From Streptomyces albospinus (GTDB lineage Bacteria > Actinomycetota > Actinomycetes > Streptomycetales > Streptomycetaceae), in NCBI RefSeq assembly GCF_014648695.1, contig NZ_BMRP01000005.1, positions 67,698 through 131,697 of the forward strand: 64,000 nt of DNA, written 5' to 3'. Shown here piece after piece: positions 26,376 through 34,749 of the stretch (the first letter of the stretch is position 1; each line of letters opens with the position of its first letter). The translations under genes were made by a program, and so were the position numbers. The notes under the pieces are model-generated. The model was not told where the DNA came from and made no database searches. It saw only the letters and a program-made list of their open reading frames with translations.

Positions 26376-27029
26376 GTGCCCGAATCCATAGACCTCCCCG
26401 ACGACGGGGAAATGGAACCTGTCCGGCTTCCGGACTCGAATCTGGAGAGCGTCGAGGCCACCGTCCGCAAGCTCATGGAGCAGCAGGCCGAGCAGGCCCG
26501 CCAGCTCGACAGCCTCTCCGCCCCTCCGGACCCCTCGCCCTTCGCGGCGTTCGGCCTGCCCAGCCTGCCCGGGATGCCCGGAGCGCCGATGCAGGCGCCG
26601 CCCGAGCCGCGCCCGATCCTGGAACTGGAGGGCGATGAGTTCGAGGACGAGCTGGACGCGCTCTCCGACTGGGTGGATGGCTACCTCATCCGTATCTACG
26701 GCGCCGAGGTCACCACCGCGGCCCCGTGGTGCAAGCAGTGGCAGGAACACGACGACGTCGTCGGCTGGCTCCACGCCCTGTGGATGGCCTACCAGCAGCA
26801 CAAAGACCCCGAAGCCGGGCCCAGCGGCATGTTCGTGTGGCACCGTGACTTCCTCACCCACTGCCTGGCCCACGTACGGGCGGCGGGCGGACCGCTCTCG
26901 GCCTGCCAGACCGACCCCGACCGCGACGCGCACCGCCTGCTGCCCGGCCCCGCCTCCTCCACCCGCTCCGCGCGCGCCGCCTCCGCGGACCAGCCGGAGC
27001 CCGGCGAGCCGGACCAGGCCGGCGCATGA
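26376..27029 (+). CDS. DUF4913-family protein
   Basis: 217 residues; GTG start with AAGGAG. An N-terminal coiled coil (VEATVRKLMEQQAEQARQL) and Pro-rich linker precede the domain at about 92-180 (LSDWVDGYLIRIYG... WCKQWQEHDDVVGWLHALW... FVWHRDFLTHCLAHV), which matches the DUF4913 pattern common in actinobacterial mobile elements. The role is unknown. Its stop overlaps the start of the RelE-like gene (ATGA). Confidence 0.75.
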   Translation: MPESIDLPDDGEMEPVRLPDSNLESVEATVRKLMEQQAEQARQLDSLSAPPDPSPFAAFGLPSLPGMPGAPMQAPPEPRPILELEGDEFEDELDALSDWVDGYLIRIYGAEVTTAAPWCKQWQEHDDVVGWLHALWMAYQQHKDPEAGPSGMFVWHRDFLTHCLAHVRAAGGPLSACQTDPDRDAHRLLPGPASSTRSARAASADQPEPGEPDQAGA

Positions 27030-27514
27030 GCGGGTCCGAGCACCGGCCCGCCTTCGGCCTCTCCTTCGACCCGCGCGCCCTGACCGACCTCCTGGCGGCC
27101 CCCGGCGACATCCGCGACCTGGCCCTCGCCCAGCTCCAGGACGTCGTCAACGCCCAGCAGTTCGGCCCCAAGCTGCTCGGCGAACTCGCCGACTACCGCA
27201 AGCTGTACGTCGACAGCCGAAAAGCCTGGCGCATCGTCTACGCCCAGCGCCCGGCCCCGCCCACCTCGGCGCACCGCGCCGAGATCCATGTGGTGGCCGT
27301 CCGCCCGCGCGACCGCCACGAGGTGTACAACGTCGCCCGCCAACGCCTGGGCATCACCCGCCGCCCCACCAGCGCGCTCGCCCACGCCGCCCGCTCCCGC
27401 TCGCCGCAGCTGGAGGCGCGCCGCGAAGTCCCCAAGCCGGGCCCGCCGCCGTACGCGGTGCCTGGTCTTCCCCGCCCCGCCCTGTCCCCGCCCCTGAAGG
27501 GCCGCACTCTTTGA
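27026..27514 (+). CDS. RelE/ParE-like toxin-fold protein
   Basis: 162 residues. The first 110 have the RelE pattern: IRDLALAQLQDVV, LADYRKLYVDSRKAWRIVYA, then EIHVVAVRPRDRHEVYNVA. RelE toxins cut mRNA at the ribosome and ParE relatives poison gyrase; which applies here cannot be read from sequence. There is no standard antitoxin next to it; the coupled DUF4913 gene upstream is the only candidate partner. A 50-residue Pro/Arg-rich tail ends LKGRTL. Confidence 0.65.
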   Translation: MSGSEHRPAFGLSFDPRALTDLLAAPGDIRDLALAQLQDVVNAQQFGPKLLGELADYRKLYVDSRKAWRIVYAQRPAPPTSAHRAEIHVVAVRPRDRHEVYNVARQRLGITRRPTSALAHAARSRSPQLEARREVPKPGPPPYAVPGLPRPALSPPLKGRTL

Positions 27515-27621
27515 CGACCCACTTCCCCTCCGGCCTCGACGACCTCACGGCCGCCCTCGCCGGACTCACCATCCCGCAGGAGAACCCGCATACGGCCGCG
27601 CTGCCCGACTGCTCCTGTTGA
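27511..27621 (+). CDS. 36-residue peptide with Cys-x-Cys end
   Basis: TTG at 27511 overlaps the RelE-like stop (TTGA), and its own TGA overlaps the TTG of the next gene (TTGA), so three genes are tightly coupled. The peptide has an acidic, leader-like first half (GLDDLTAALAGLTIP) and ends PHTAALPDCSC. Third positions are strongly G/C. It could be a modified-peptide precursor or simply a short coupled ORF; no maturase is directly adjacent, though a GNAT acetyltransferase follows. Confidence 0.55.
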   Translation: MTTHFPSGLDDLTAALAGLTIPQENPHTAALPDCSC

Positions 27622-28169
27622 GGCACCCCGCCCTCACGGCCCTTCGCCGCGTTGGGGCCGAGGACGTCCCGCTCGTCGACGCCTTCCACCAGCGCTGTTC
27701 CCCCGCGCACTTGCTGCTCCGCTGGGGCCGTACGCACCTGCCGCACCGCACCCTGGGCCAGCTGCTGGCACACGCCGACTGCTGGCTGGGTATCGGTGCC
27801 GGCGGCGAGCCGCTCGCGCTGGTCTGCGCCGGTCCCGTCAGCCGGGAGGCGGGTGTCTTCGACCTCGGGCTCCAAGTCGCCGACGCCCATCAGCGCCGCG
27901 GCATCGGCACCGCGCTGGCCCGGCACGCCGCCCAGTACGCCCACGCCCGGGGCGCCCACACCCTGAGCACCTACACCGAGGCATCCAGCCGCCCGATGCT
28001 CGCCCTGCTCCGGCGCCTTGGCCCCGTCCGCGAAACGCGGCACGGAGCGCACCTCGACGTGCGCCTACAGCTCGGCGTGAGCGGCCTCGCACACCGGTCC
28101 TCGCCCCACCCCAAGGAACTTCTCCATGCCCCGCAATGCCCCGGTCAGGAAGTCACTGACCCAGCTTGA
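27618..28169 (+). CDS. GNAT-family N-acetyltransferase
   Basis: 183 residues; TTG start overlapping the peptide gene. Residues about 60-150 form a GNAT domain with the acetyl-CoA-binding motif A (VADAHQRRGIGTALARHAA) and the later ASSRPMLALLRRLG. GNAT enzymes acetylate amines; the substrate is unknown, and the upstream 36-residue peptide is one possibility. The C-terminus overlaps the next gene by 44 nt. Confidence 0.75.
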   Translation: MRHPALTALRRVGAEDVPLVDAFHQRCSPAHLLLRWGRTHLPHRTLGQLLAHADCWLGIGAGGEPLALVCAGPVSREAGVFDLGLQVADAHQRRGIGTALARHAAQYAHARGAHTLSTYTEASSRPMLALLRRLGPVRETRHGAHLDVRLQLGVSGLAHRSSPHPKELLHAPQCPGQEVTDPA

Positions 28170-28815
28170 TCACCGCATCGAGGCGGCCGTGGGCCACAGC
28201 GTCGACCGACTGTGGCAGCACCGCGACCGCCACCTGCTCGACGAACCGCACACACGCCTGGTCGATGCCCACCGTGCCCTTGTCCAGGCTGAGACCAACG
28301 TGACCTTCTACCGCTCCCAGCTCAACAGCCTCTCCTCCGGCGAGTACCCGGTCGATGGCGCGCTGTTCGAGCGCATCGAGCGGACCGTCGGCCTGCTGGA
28401 GGACGCGGCTCGTACCCGGGACGAGCGGCAGGCACAGGCCGTCGCCGCGCTCAAGCCGGTCGAGGCCGCCGCCCGGCACAACGTTCCGCGCGATGTGCCG
28501 AACCTGCCGGCGCCCGACATCGCCGCGCTGCTCGCCATCACCCAGGGAGCCAAGCTCCACCAGAACCTGCTCACGCAGCAGCTGTACGTCGTCACCGCCT
28601 CCGGCACCCGCATCCCCTACAGCCAGCTGCAACGTCTGGAAGAGGACCGCCTGGTGGTCCGCGACACCTCCCACCCGGTCACGGCAGGCCAGCCCGTCAC
28701 GCTGACCGACACCGGCCGCGCGGCCCTGACCGCCCCGCGCCCGCCCACAGCACCGGGAGCCGCTCCCGTGCCCCGGCCCGGCACCTGGCCTGCGGCTGCT
28801 CCAGCCCGCCGCTGA
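28126..28815 (+). CDS. Helical protein with winged-helix-like C-terminus
   Basis: 229 residues; ATG with AAGGA. Residues about 30-115 are helices sharing a pattern with 30250, 30705 and 31160 (ALVQAETNVTFYRSQL... LLEDAARTRDERQAQAV). Residues about 125-200 (LLAITQGAKLHQNLLTQQLY... LQRLEEDRLVVRDT... LTDTGRAAL) look like a winged helix. The tail ends AAAPARR. Possible nucleic-acid-binding member of the helical family. Confidence 0.65.
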   Translation: MPRNAPVRKSLTQLDHRIEAAVGHSVDRLWQHRDRHLLDEPHTRLVDAHRALVQAETNVTFYRSQLNSLSSGEYPVDGALFERIERTVGLLEDAARTRDERQAQAVAALKPVEAAARHNVPRDVPNLPAPDIAALLAITQGAKLHQNLLTQQLYVVTASGTRIPYSQLQRLEEDRLVVRDTSHPVTAGQPVTLTDTGRAALTAPRPPTAPGAAPVPRPGTWPAAAPARR

Positions 28816-28856
28816 ACCCGCACCGCCCCGCGTGCACCCCACCCCCGAAAGCCCCT

Positions 28857-29582
28857 ATGCCCTCATCCCCAGACTTCCGCCTCGACGGCTACGACGCCGT
28901 CAACGACCGTGTCGCCGAGCAGTTCTGGCAGCACATCGACATCGAAGCAACCGAACTCACCGTGCTCGCCGAGCACCACACCGACGACCAGCGGCACAGC
29001 TACTACGTCCTGCACAACGGCGCGGTGACCTGGGGCATCCCCGGCGAGCCGCAGCTGGTGGCCCTCCACCTGCAGCGCGACGTTAAGGCCCGCACCTTCC
29101 GCTTCCAGCACGAGCAGCTGCCCTTGGTGCCCATGGCGCAGAGCTGGCTGATCGCCCGCGGCTGCCCGAAGGACGCCATCGCCCTGCGCCCGGACACGGG
29201 CACCGATCCCGCCGACGAGGCCACCAGGGTGCTGGAGGACCGCCTCACCTCGGACGGCGATCACTTCGCCCTGGTCACCAGCTGCACCTCGGACGACGAC
29301 CCAGACCGCATGCAGATCACGGTGCTCCTGGCCGCCATCGACGAGAACGCGCCGCTGCGCTTCCGGGTGCTGCTGGAAGAGGTCGACACGGAGCACGGGA
29401 CGCACACCCTGCGCGAAGGCGGCTTTGCGACCTACGAGCAGGCCACCGCCTGGTGGCAGGCCCACTGGTCCGGCGACGACGTCCCCCTGCCGACCGCCCA
29501 GACCGCGACCCGCCGCAGCGCACCGTCCGCGATGCCCGGTCTTCCCGCGCCCCCTGTTCCGCGCACTGGCCCAACTCGCTGA
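28857..29582 (+). CDS. Hypothetical protein with Arg tail
   Basis: 241 residues; ATG start. Mixed alpha/beta: a beta-rich first half (QRHSYYVLHNGAVTWGIPGE) and a second half predicting like a small sheet-helix domain (MQITVLLAAIDENAPLRFRVL... GFATYEQATAWWQAH). The tail MPGLPAPPVPRTGPTR is one of the clearest examples of the shared tail. It is the last gene before inverted-repeat copy 4. Function unknown. Confidence 0.7.
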   Translation: MPSSPDFRLDGYDAVNDRVAEQFWQHIDIEATELTVLAEHHTDDQRHSYYVLHNGAVTWGIPGEPQLVALHLQRDVKARTFRFQHEQLPLVPMAQSWLIARGCPKDAIALRPDTGTDPADEATRVLEDRLTSDGDHFALVTSCTSDDDPDRMQITVLLAAIDENAPLRFRVLLEEVDTEHGTHTLREGGFATYEQATAWWQAHWSGDDVPLPTAQTATRRSAPSAMPGLPAPPVPRTGPTR

Positions 29583-29672
29583 TAGCGGAGCCGAATTCGC
29601 CCCGCGCCCGGTCTCCTTCGGGAGGACTCTGCGAGGTGCCGACGCCCGGCGGAGGGCGAAACATAGCAGCAC

Positions 29673-29697
29673 ATCCCCGGTTAGCAAAACCGGGGAT
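29673..29697 (+). promoter_or_regulatory. Conserved operator-like inverted repeat, copy 4
   Basis: ATCCCCGGTT-AGCAA-AACCGGGGAT followed by TCTCCGGA, identical in core to copies 1 and 2. ACATAGC lies at 29661-29667. It starts the unit that opens with the secreted SH3-like protein. Confidence 0.7.
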
Positions 29698-29786
29698 TCT
29701 CCGGACTCTTGAACCACTGCCCGCCCGGCGCCAGCCGCGGGCGTGTTTCCGCGTCCCTTTCCCTCTTCCCTGGAGGTCAATTCCTC

Positions 29787-30134
29787 ATGCGCTCACCCCG
29801 CATAGCCATCTCTGCCGCCGTTCTCGGCGCACTCACTCTGCCGCTCGTCGGTGCCACGTCCGCGAGCGCGGCACCGGCCCAGGCGCCGGCTTCCGCGCCG
29901 GCCAGCCGCGCGTGTGACCGGCCCGGACCGTGGGCCGTGCACACGCAGGCGGTCACGATCCGCTCCCAGGCGAGCACGAAGTCCACCGCCGTCGGCGTGC
30001 TCTACCGAAGCCACCGCTTCACGGTCCACAAGACCAGCGGCAACTGGCACTACATCACCGACACGAGCACGGGCGTAAAGGGCTGGGTCTCCGGCTCCTA
30101 TGTCTACCGCGACGTCTACATGTGTCTCGACTAG
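29787..30134 (+). CDS. Secreted SH3-domain protein
   Basis: 115 residues from the ATG preceded by TGGAGG. A Sec signal peptide (RSPRIAISAAVLGALTLPL, cleavage near ASA-AP, about residue 33) is followed by one bacterial SH3-like domain (VTIRSQASTKSTAVGVLYR... TGVKGWVSGSYVY). Two Cys (start and end of the mature part) could form a disulfide. SH3b domains often bind cell wall. It could act at the donor or recipient surface during transfer (inference). Confidence 0.75.
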   Translation: MRSPRIAISAAVLGALTLPLVGATSASAAPAQAPASAPASRACDRPGPWAVHTQAVTIRSQASTKSTAVGVLYRSHRFTVHKTSGNWHYITDTSTGVKGWVSGSYVYRDVYMCLD

Positions 30135-30249
30135 CCGCCCGGCCAAGCGAATTCACCGAACCGGCAGCGCATTTCTCCCGCTTCGCCGCTGAACAGCGAA
30201 GCCGCGCCGTTGACCCGCCCTACGTATTTCCGAGGAAAGGAGCCGTGCT

Positions 30250-30708
30250 GTGCCTGACGACGCCGACGACGTGATGGGCGTCATCACCCAGCAGATCGAG
30301 ATCCGCTTCCAGATGCCGCTGGCCGACCTGCGCCGGGCGGTGGCCGCCGCCCCGCACGCCAACGACGACGCCACCGTCGTCGTGAAGTGGTACGGGATGC
30401 TCGCCGAGGCCCAGGAGGTACTGAACAGGGCCGAGGACGCCCTCGTCGCAGCCCTCGACAGCGCGCCTGGTGACGTGCTGGACGACCCGGTCATGGCCCT
30501 GGCCCACCAGGTCAATGCCGCCGTGGCGGTCCGCGACGGGCGGGCGATGGTGGTGCGCCACTACACCGACCCGAACTCCCTGGGCCGCAGGGGCCCGGGA
30601 GCCTGGCGGGGAGCCGAAGCGGCCCCCCGGCGCAGCCCGGCCCTGCAGACCGCACCGGCGCCGAGCGCGCCAACGCCGTCCGTTCCGGTGCGAGGAGCGG
30701 TGCGGTGA
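30250..30708 (+). CDS. Small helical family protein 1
   Basis: 152 residues; GTG with AAAGGAG 7 nt upstream. Helical body with the family pattern (MLAEAQEVLNRAEDALVAAL... VNAAVAVRDGRAMVV). A Pro/Ala linker ends VPVRGAVR. Its stop overlaps the GTG of the next gene. It is one of four neighbouring genes built on the same plan (28126, 30250, 30705, 31160). Function unknown. Confidence 0.65.
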   Translation: MPDDADDVMGVITQQIEIRFQMPLADLRRAVAAAPHANDDATVVVKWYGMLAEAQEVLNRAEDALVAALDSAPGDVLDDPVMALAHQVNAAVAVRDGRAMVVRHYTDPNSLGRRGPGAWRGAEAAPRRSPALQTAPAPSAPTPSVPVRGAVR

Positions 30709-31148
30709 GCGTCGTACATAAGCCCACCAGCCAGGACGAGGCCCTGGTCCGCGCGTTCGGCGCCTCGCTGAGCGAGCTGTACGCGCAGGCCACCAGCCCC
30801 GAGGCGTCCGCCGCCCTGACGCGTGCCCTGGAGCTGCGCTCCTGGCTGGCCGTGGCCGAGGAACAGGTCGCCCGGGTCCGCGAACGCATCCACGACGCCA
30901 CGGCCGCCGACCGCTACATGGGTGAACTGTCCGCCGACGACCTGCGGTTCGACGCGCAGTGGATGGAGGCGGCCCTCGCTGCCCGCGACGGATACGCCAC
31001 CGCGCTGACCGGGCTGCTGCGCACCATGCCGCCGCCCGCAGTACGCCCCGAACGGCCGGTGCAGCTCGCCGGCCCCAAGCTCACCACCACGCTCCCGCCC
31101 GCCCCGGCACCTGCGCGTGCCGGGGCGGCGCGGGCCCGGCGACCGTGA
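30705..31148 (+). CDS. Small helical family protein 2
   Basis: 147 residues; GTG in a GTGA overlap. It has the same helical plan (ALELRSWLAVAEEQVARVRERI... WMEAALAARDGYATALTGLL). A Pro/Ala linker ends GAARARRP. Function unknown. Confidence 0.65.
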   Translation: MSVVHKPTSQDEALVRAFGASLSELYAQATSPEASAALTRALELRSWLAVAEEQVARVRERIHDATAADRYMGELSADDLRFDAQWMEAALAARDGYATALTGLLRTMPPPAVRPERPVQLAGPKLTTTLPPAPAPARAGAARARRP

Positions 31149-31159
31149 AAGCCCCCTGA

Positions 31160-31570
31160 TTGCCCCACACCACCTCCCAGACCATCGCCGAACGCATCGA
31201 GGACCTGTACGGCCAGCCGATCGCCGCGCTCGAAGCCCACGCCGACACCCACCCCCGCGGCACCATGCTCGCCGCCCTGACCAGCAGCCACACCGACCTG
31301 CAGCTCGCCGAGCGCAACATCGCCTTCCAGCTCCAGCGGCTGCGTGAACTCGCCCACCCAGAGCGGGAGATCGGCAAGTTCGAAGCAGGCCACCTGCTCG
31401 ACTGCACCCGCCGGATCGCCGAATCCGTCGCCGCCCGGGACGCCCACGCCAAGACCATCAGCGCCGTCCTCGCCGGCCTGCACCGCGTCCCCGCCACACC
31501 CTCCCCGCCGTCGGCGGCCCCCGCCCCACCGGCCTCCGCTCCGGCGCCCGCTGTCACCCGCACCCGCTGA
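31160..31570 (+). CDS. Small helical family protein 3
   Basis: 136 residues; TTG start. Same plan: SHTDLQLAERNIAFQLQRLREL, then RIAESVAARDAHAKTISAVLAG. The 30-residue Pro/Ala tail ends PAPAVTRTR. Function unknown. Confidence 0.65.
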   Translation: MPHTTSQTIAERIEDLYGQPIAALEAHADTHPRGTMLAALTSSHTDLQLAERNIAFQLQRLRELAHPEREIGKFEAGHLLDCTRRIAESVAARDAHAKTISAVLAGLHRVPATPSPPSAAPAPPASAPAPAVTRTR

Positions 31571-31600
31571 TCCGCCCGTCCCGCCCTAGGAGTTACCCCC

Positions 31601-32515
31601 TTGGCCACCACCGGTCTGCCCCGCTCCACCCAGGTCGACGTCGCCCGCGTCACCGAGTCGCTGGAGATGATCACCCCGCTGTGGAACGTGTGGGTCCTGA
31701 TGACGCTGTCCGCCCAGCCCCTGCGCTACGCGGAGATCAAGCCGCGCCTGCCCTGGCTGAATGACGGCACGCTCCACCCCAAGCTGCGCCGCCTCGCCGA
31801 CGCCGGGCTGGCCGAGCGCACCGAAGTCGCCCGGGGCCACGTCACCTACGGCCTGACCGCACGGGGCGCCGACCTGATGCCCGTCCTGACCGTGATCGCC
31901 GCCTGGGGCGAGACACACCTGGAAAAGCCCCTGGTGAAGAACAAGGACACCGGGAAGCTGGAACGCCTCACCACGGTCGCGCCCGCCCAGAACATCGAGG
32001 ACGCCCTCGCGCTGATCGGGCCCCGTCACGCCACGTCGATCCTGTGGGCGCTCAAGGCCCGCGGCGCCTCCAGTGCCAAGGCGCTGTCCGCCGCGGCGAT
32101 GCCGGGCTACCGGCTCAGCAACGTCTATCCCCAGGTGGACCGTCTGGTCTCCGACGGTCTGGTCCGCAAGGACGGCCGCGCCTACGAGCTGACGGCCACC
32201 GGCCAGGCGCTCGCTCCCGTCTACCGGGCTCTGAGCGCCTGGGCCAGCGGCCGTCCGCTCGCCGACGCCGCCGCTCATCCGCTGTGGGGCCCGGCCCCGG
32301 CCCCGGCGGCGAAGCAGGCGACGTCCGGACCGTGGCTGACCACCCAGCCCCGCATCCCGGCACCCGCTGCTCCCGCGCCCGCCTCCGCGCCCCCGGCCCT
32401 GTCCGCGCAGCCTGCGGCCACGCCGGGCACGGCCTGGAAGGGTGGCGACCTGTTCTCGCACCAGATACCGGTGCGTCCCATCGCTCTTCCGCAGGCCGGG
32501 GGGCCGCGCCGATGA
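31601..32515 (+). CDS. Tandem winged-helix (HxlR-like) regulator
   Basis: 304 residues; TTG with AGGAG. Residues about 15-105 are an HxlR-type winged helix (ITPLWNVWVLMTLSAQPLRYAEIK... LRRLADAGLAERTEV... YGLTARGADLMPVL). Residues about 125-215 are a second, similar domain (LIGPRHATSILWALKARGASS... YPQVDRLVSDGLVRKDG). HxlR proteins normally dimerise; here two domains in one chain could give a pseudo-dimer. A long Pro/Ala tail ends GGPRR. Candidate regulator of the plus-strand train or of the shared inverted repeats. Confidence 0.75.
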   Translation: MATTGLPRSTQVDVARVTESLEMITPLWNVWVLMTLSAQPLRYAEIKPRLPWLNDGTLHPKLRRLADAGLAERTEVARGHVTYGLTARGADLMPVLTVIAAWGETHLEKPLVKNKDTGKLERLTTVAPAQNIEDALALIGPRHATSILWALKARGASSAKALSAAAMPGYRLSNVYPQVDRLVSDGLVRKDGRAYELTATGQALAPVYRALSAWASGRPLADAAAHPLWGPAPAPAAKQATSGPWLTTQPRIPAPAAPAPASAPPALSAQPAATPGTAWKGGDLFSHQIPVRPIALPQAGGPRR

Positions 32516-33093
32516 CCCGCCTCACCACTACCGGTCACCCGCAGGCGCGCCGCGCGATCAGGGCGCTGTCGCTGCCCGGACTGATCCGCCTGGTCACCGA
32601 GATCGACGACAACGGCCCCATCAGCCGTCGCCGCGGCAGCCTGCAGAGCGCCTTCGATGACCTGGGCGCGCCCCAGCTGCGCCACGCCATCGACCGGGCC
32701 CGCGAGTTCGGCCTCCTCTACGGCGATGAGCACGAACGAGTCCGCTACCGGCTCACCGACAGCGGCGAAGATCTGGCCGAGGTGTACGACACGGCCGCCC
32801 GCTGGGCCCGCGCCCACCAATTCCCCACGGTGGCCAGTGACTTCGTCACCCGGGTCCAGCACACGCTCGACCTGCTCGGCCACGCTCCTGCTCTCGCCCA
32901 CGCAGCCGACCGCATCGGCGACGCGAGCGGACTGCTGGTCCCCAGGGGCGCGGTCCTCGACCGTGAGGCCATCGCCGCGCTCGACGGCCCGCAGAGCGTA
33001 CTGGCCGCCTGGCTGAAGGCGCATGCGTACGTCCTGCACCACACGGCCCTCCACTCCTCCCTCGTGGTGGATGAGTGGGAGCCCGCTGCGTGA
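32512..33093 (+). CDS. Winged-helix-like hypothetical protein
   Basis: 193 residues; ATG overlapping the HxlR-like stop (ATGA). The first 100 residues form a winged-helix pattern (LPGLIRLVTEIDDNGPISRRR... HAIDRAREFGLLYG... YRLTDSGEDLAEVYDTAARWA). The second half is helical. It ends EWEPAA, without an Arg tail. It may work together with the regulator upstream. Confidence 0.65.
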   Translation: MTRLTTTGHPQARRAIRALSLPGLIRLVTEIDDNGPISRRRGSLQSAFDDLGAPQLRHAIDRAREFGLLYGDEHERVRYRLTDSGEDLAEVYDTAARWARAHQFPTVASDFVTRVQHTLDLLGHAPALAHAADRIGDASGLLVPRGAVLDREAIAALDGPQSVLAAWLKAHAYVLHHTALHSSLVVDEWEPAA

Positions 33094-34328
33094 GATCGAG
33101 TGTCGGACCCCGGCATGCCCGCCGGCCGGTCCCCACCCTGCTGCGCAGCATCTACCTGCCCCGCAGCATGGATGCCGGCGCCTTTGCGATGACGACGTAC
33201 GGCATCCCGTTGCTGGTGCTCGCCATCACCAACTCCGCGTCCCTGACCGGATTGGCGTTCGCGCTGGAGTGGGTGCCGCGCCTGGGCGCGTTCGCCGTCG
33301 CCGGAGCGATGGTCGACCGCCACGGCACCACCCGCGTTCTGCGCACGGCCTCGGCCCTGCGGGCCGCGGTGGTCGTGGCCGCCGCCCTCGCGCTGCCGCA
33401 GATGGAGGCCGGGCTGCCCGCCACGGTCGCCGTCATGCTGCTCGCCGCCTCGACCGGCGTGCTCACGGAGTTCTCGTACATCGCCGCCGAGACGGCGGGC
33501 GGCATCGCCAGCCGTCAGGCCGGCGAGCGCGCCCACCGCGTGCAGTCGGTGCTCCTGGGCATCGACCAGGTCGGCACCCTGGCCGGACCGGCCGTCGCCG
33601 GCCTGCTGCTGGAACGGGCCGGGGCCGCCGGGATGCTGGTCACGATCGCCGTCTTCTCGCTCCTGGCGTGCGCCCTCGCCCCCCGGCAGTACACCACCAC
33701 GACCGAGACGCCGCTCCCCGTCCTTGCGGGGCTGCGCACCGGATGGACGACCCTGCGCGCGCTGCCCGCGCTGGGCTGGCTGGTCTGCGGACTGACCTTG
33801 TCCAACTTGGCGGTCGGCCTGCTCCAGGCCGCAGCGCCCGTGATCGTGGTGAAGGAGTTCGGATACTCCAGCGCGGATGTGGGCCTGATCTGGTCGGTGG
33901 CCGCCGTCGCCTCCCTGCTCACGGTCGCGGTGTGCCGCCGCGCGATCGACCGCTGGGGCCTGTGGCCCGTCGGCGCGCTCTCCGCATCCGTCGCGGCCTG
34001 CGCCTGCCTGGCCGTCTCCCTCACCCACACCTACACCGCCTACCTCGTGCTGATCGCGGTGCTCATGGCCGGAGAGGGCGGCATGACGGTGGTGCTGCGC
34101 ACCCTGCGCTCCCACCTCATCCCCGCGCCGGTGTTCGGCGCCACCCTCTCGATGACGATCCTGCTGCTCCTGATCCCGTTCCCGCTGGCCGGCGTCCTGG
34201 TCGCCACGGTGCCGCCCGCCCTGCTCGGCCATGTGATCACCGGCTGCGCGGTGCTGCAGGCCCTCGGCCTGCTCACTGCCTTCGCCCGGCTGCGCACCCT
34301 CCCCGTTCTACGCGCCCGCCTCGCCTGA
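33090..34328 (+). CDS. MFS-family exporter
   Basis: 412 residues; GTG overlapping the upstream TGA (GTGA). About 12 membrane helices; the loop MVDRHGTTRVL after the second helix is an MFS signature. It resembles DHA-type exporters. It lies two genes upstream of the ATP-grasp ligase, which would fit export of a small ligated product (inference). Confidence 0.8.
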   Translation: MRSSVGPRHARRPVPTLLRSIYLPRSMDAGAFAMTTYGIPLLVLAITNSASLTGLAFALEWVPRLGAFAVAGAMVDRHGTTRVLRTASALRAAVVVAAALALPQMEAGLPATVAVMLLAASTGVLTEFSYIAAETAGGIASRQAGERAHRVQSVLLGIDQVGTLAGPAVAGLLLERAGAAGMLVTIAVFSLLACALAPRQYTTTTETPLPVLAGLRTGWTTLRALPALGWLVCGLTLSNLAVGLLQAAAPVIVVKEFGYSSADVGLIWSVAAVASLLTVAVCRRAIDRWGLWPVGALSASVAACACLAVSLTHTYTAYLVLIAVLMAGEGGMTVVLRTLRSHLIPAPVFGATLSMTILLLLIPFPLAGVLVATVPPALLGHVITGCAVLQALGLLTAFARLRTLPVLRARLA

Positions 34329-34366
34329 TTCCACCCCTGCCGTCCGCTCTCCTGGAGATCCACCCG

Positions 34367-34696
34367 ATGCCCACGCCCGCCGCCCAGGCCGTCATACCGG
34401 TCGCCCGCCCCTCCTTCCGCGCGGGATCCAGGCCCACGATCACCGACCAGTTCCTCGCCTTCGACGCCGCGCACCCCTACGTCTACCGGGCCCTGGAGAA
34501 GCTGACGGCCGAGCGGCTGGCCGCCGGCGCCACCCGCATCGGGCTCAAGGAACTGTTCGAGGCCCTGCGCTGGCACCTCCCGCAGGGGCTGCGCGGACTC
34601 AACAACAACTACACCGCCTTGTTCGCGCGGAAGTTGATCGAAGACCACCCCGAGTGGGCCTCCGCCTTCGAGCTGCGCCGCCGACGCACCCCCTGA
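34367..34696 (+). CDS. Small conserved phage-type hypothetical protein
   Basis: 109 residues; ATG with TGGAG. The pattern DQFLAFDAAHPYVYRALEKL... LKELFEALRWH... LNNNYTALFARKLIEDHPEW resembles a small protein family I recall from actinobacterial phages and plasmids, function unknown. It ends RRRRTP. Confidence 0.65.
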   Translation: MPTPAAQAVIPVARPSFRAGSRPTITDQFLAFDAAHPYVYRALEKLTAERLAAGATRIGLKELFEALRWHLPQGLRGLNNNYTALFARKLIEDHPEWASAFELRRRRTP

Positions 34697-34749
34697 ACCA
34701 CCACCGCCGTGCCTGAACTGCCCCTTATCTATGCCCTCTTGGAGATTCC

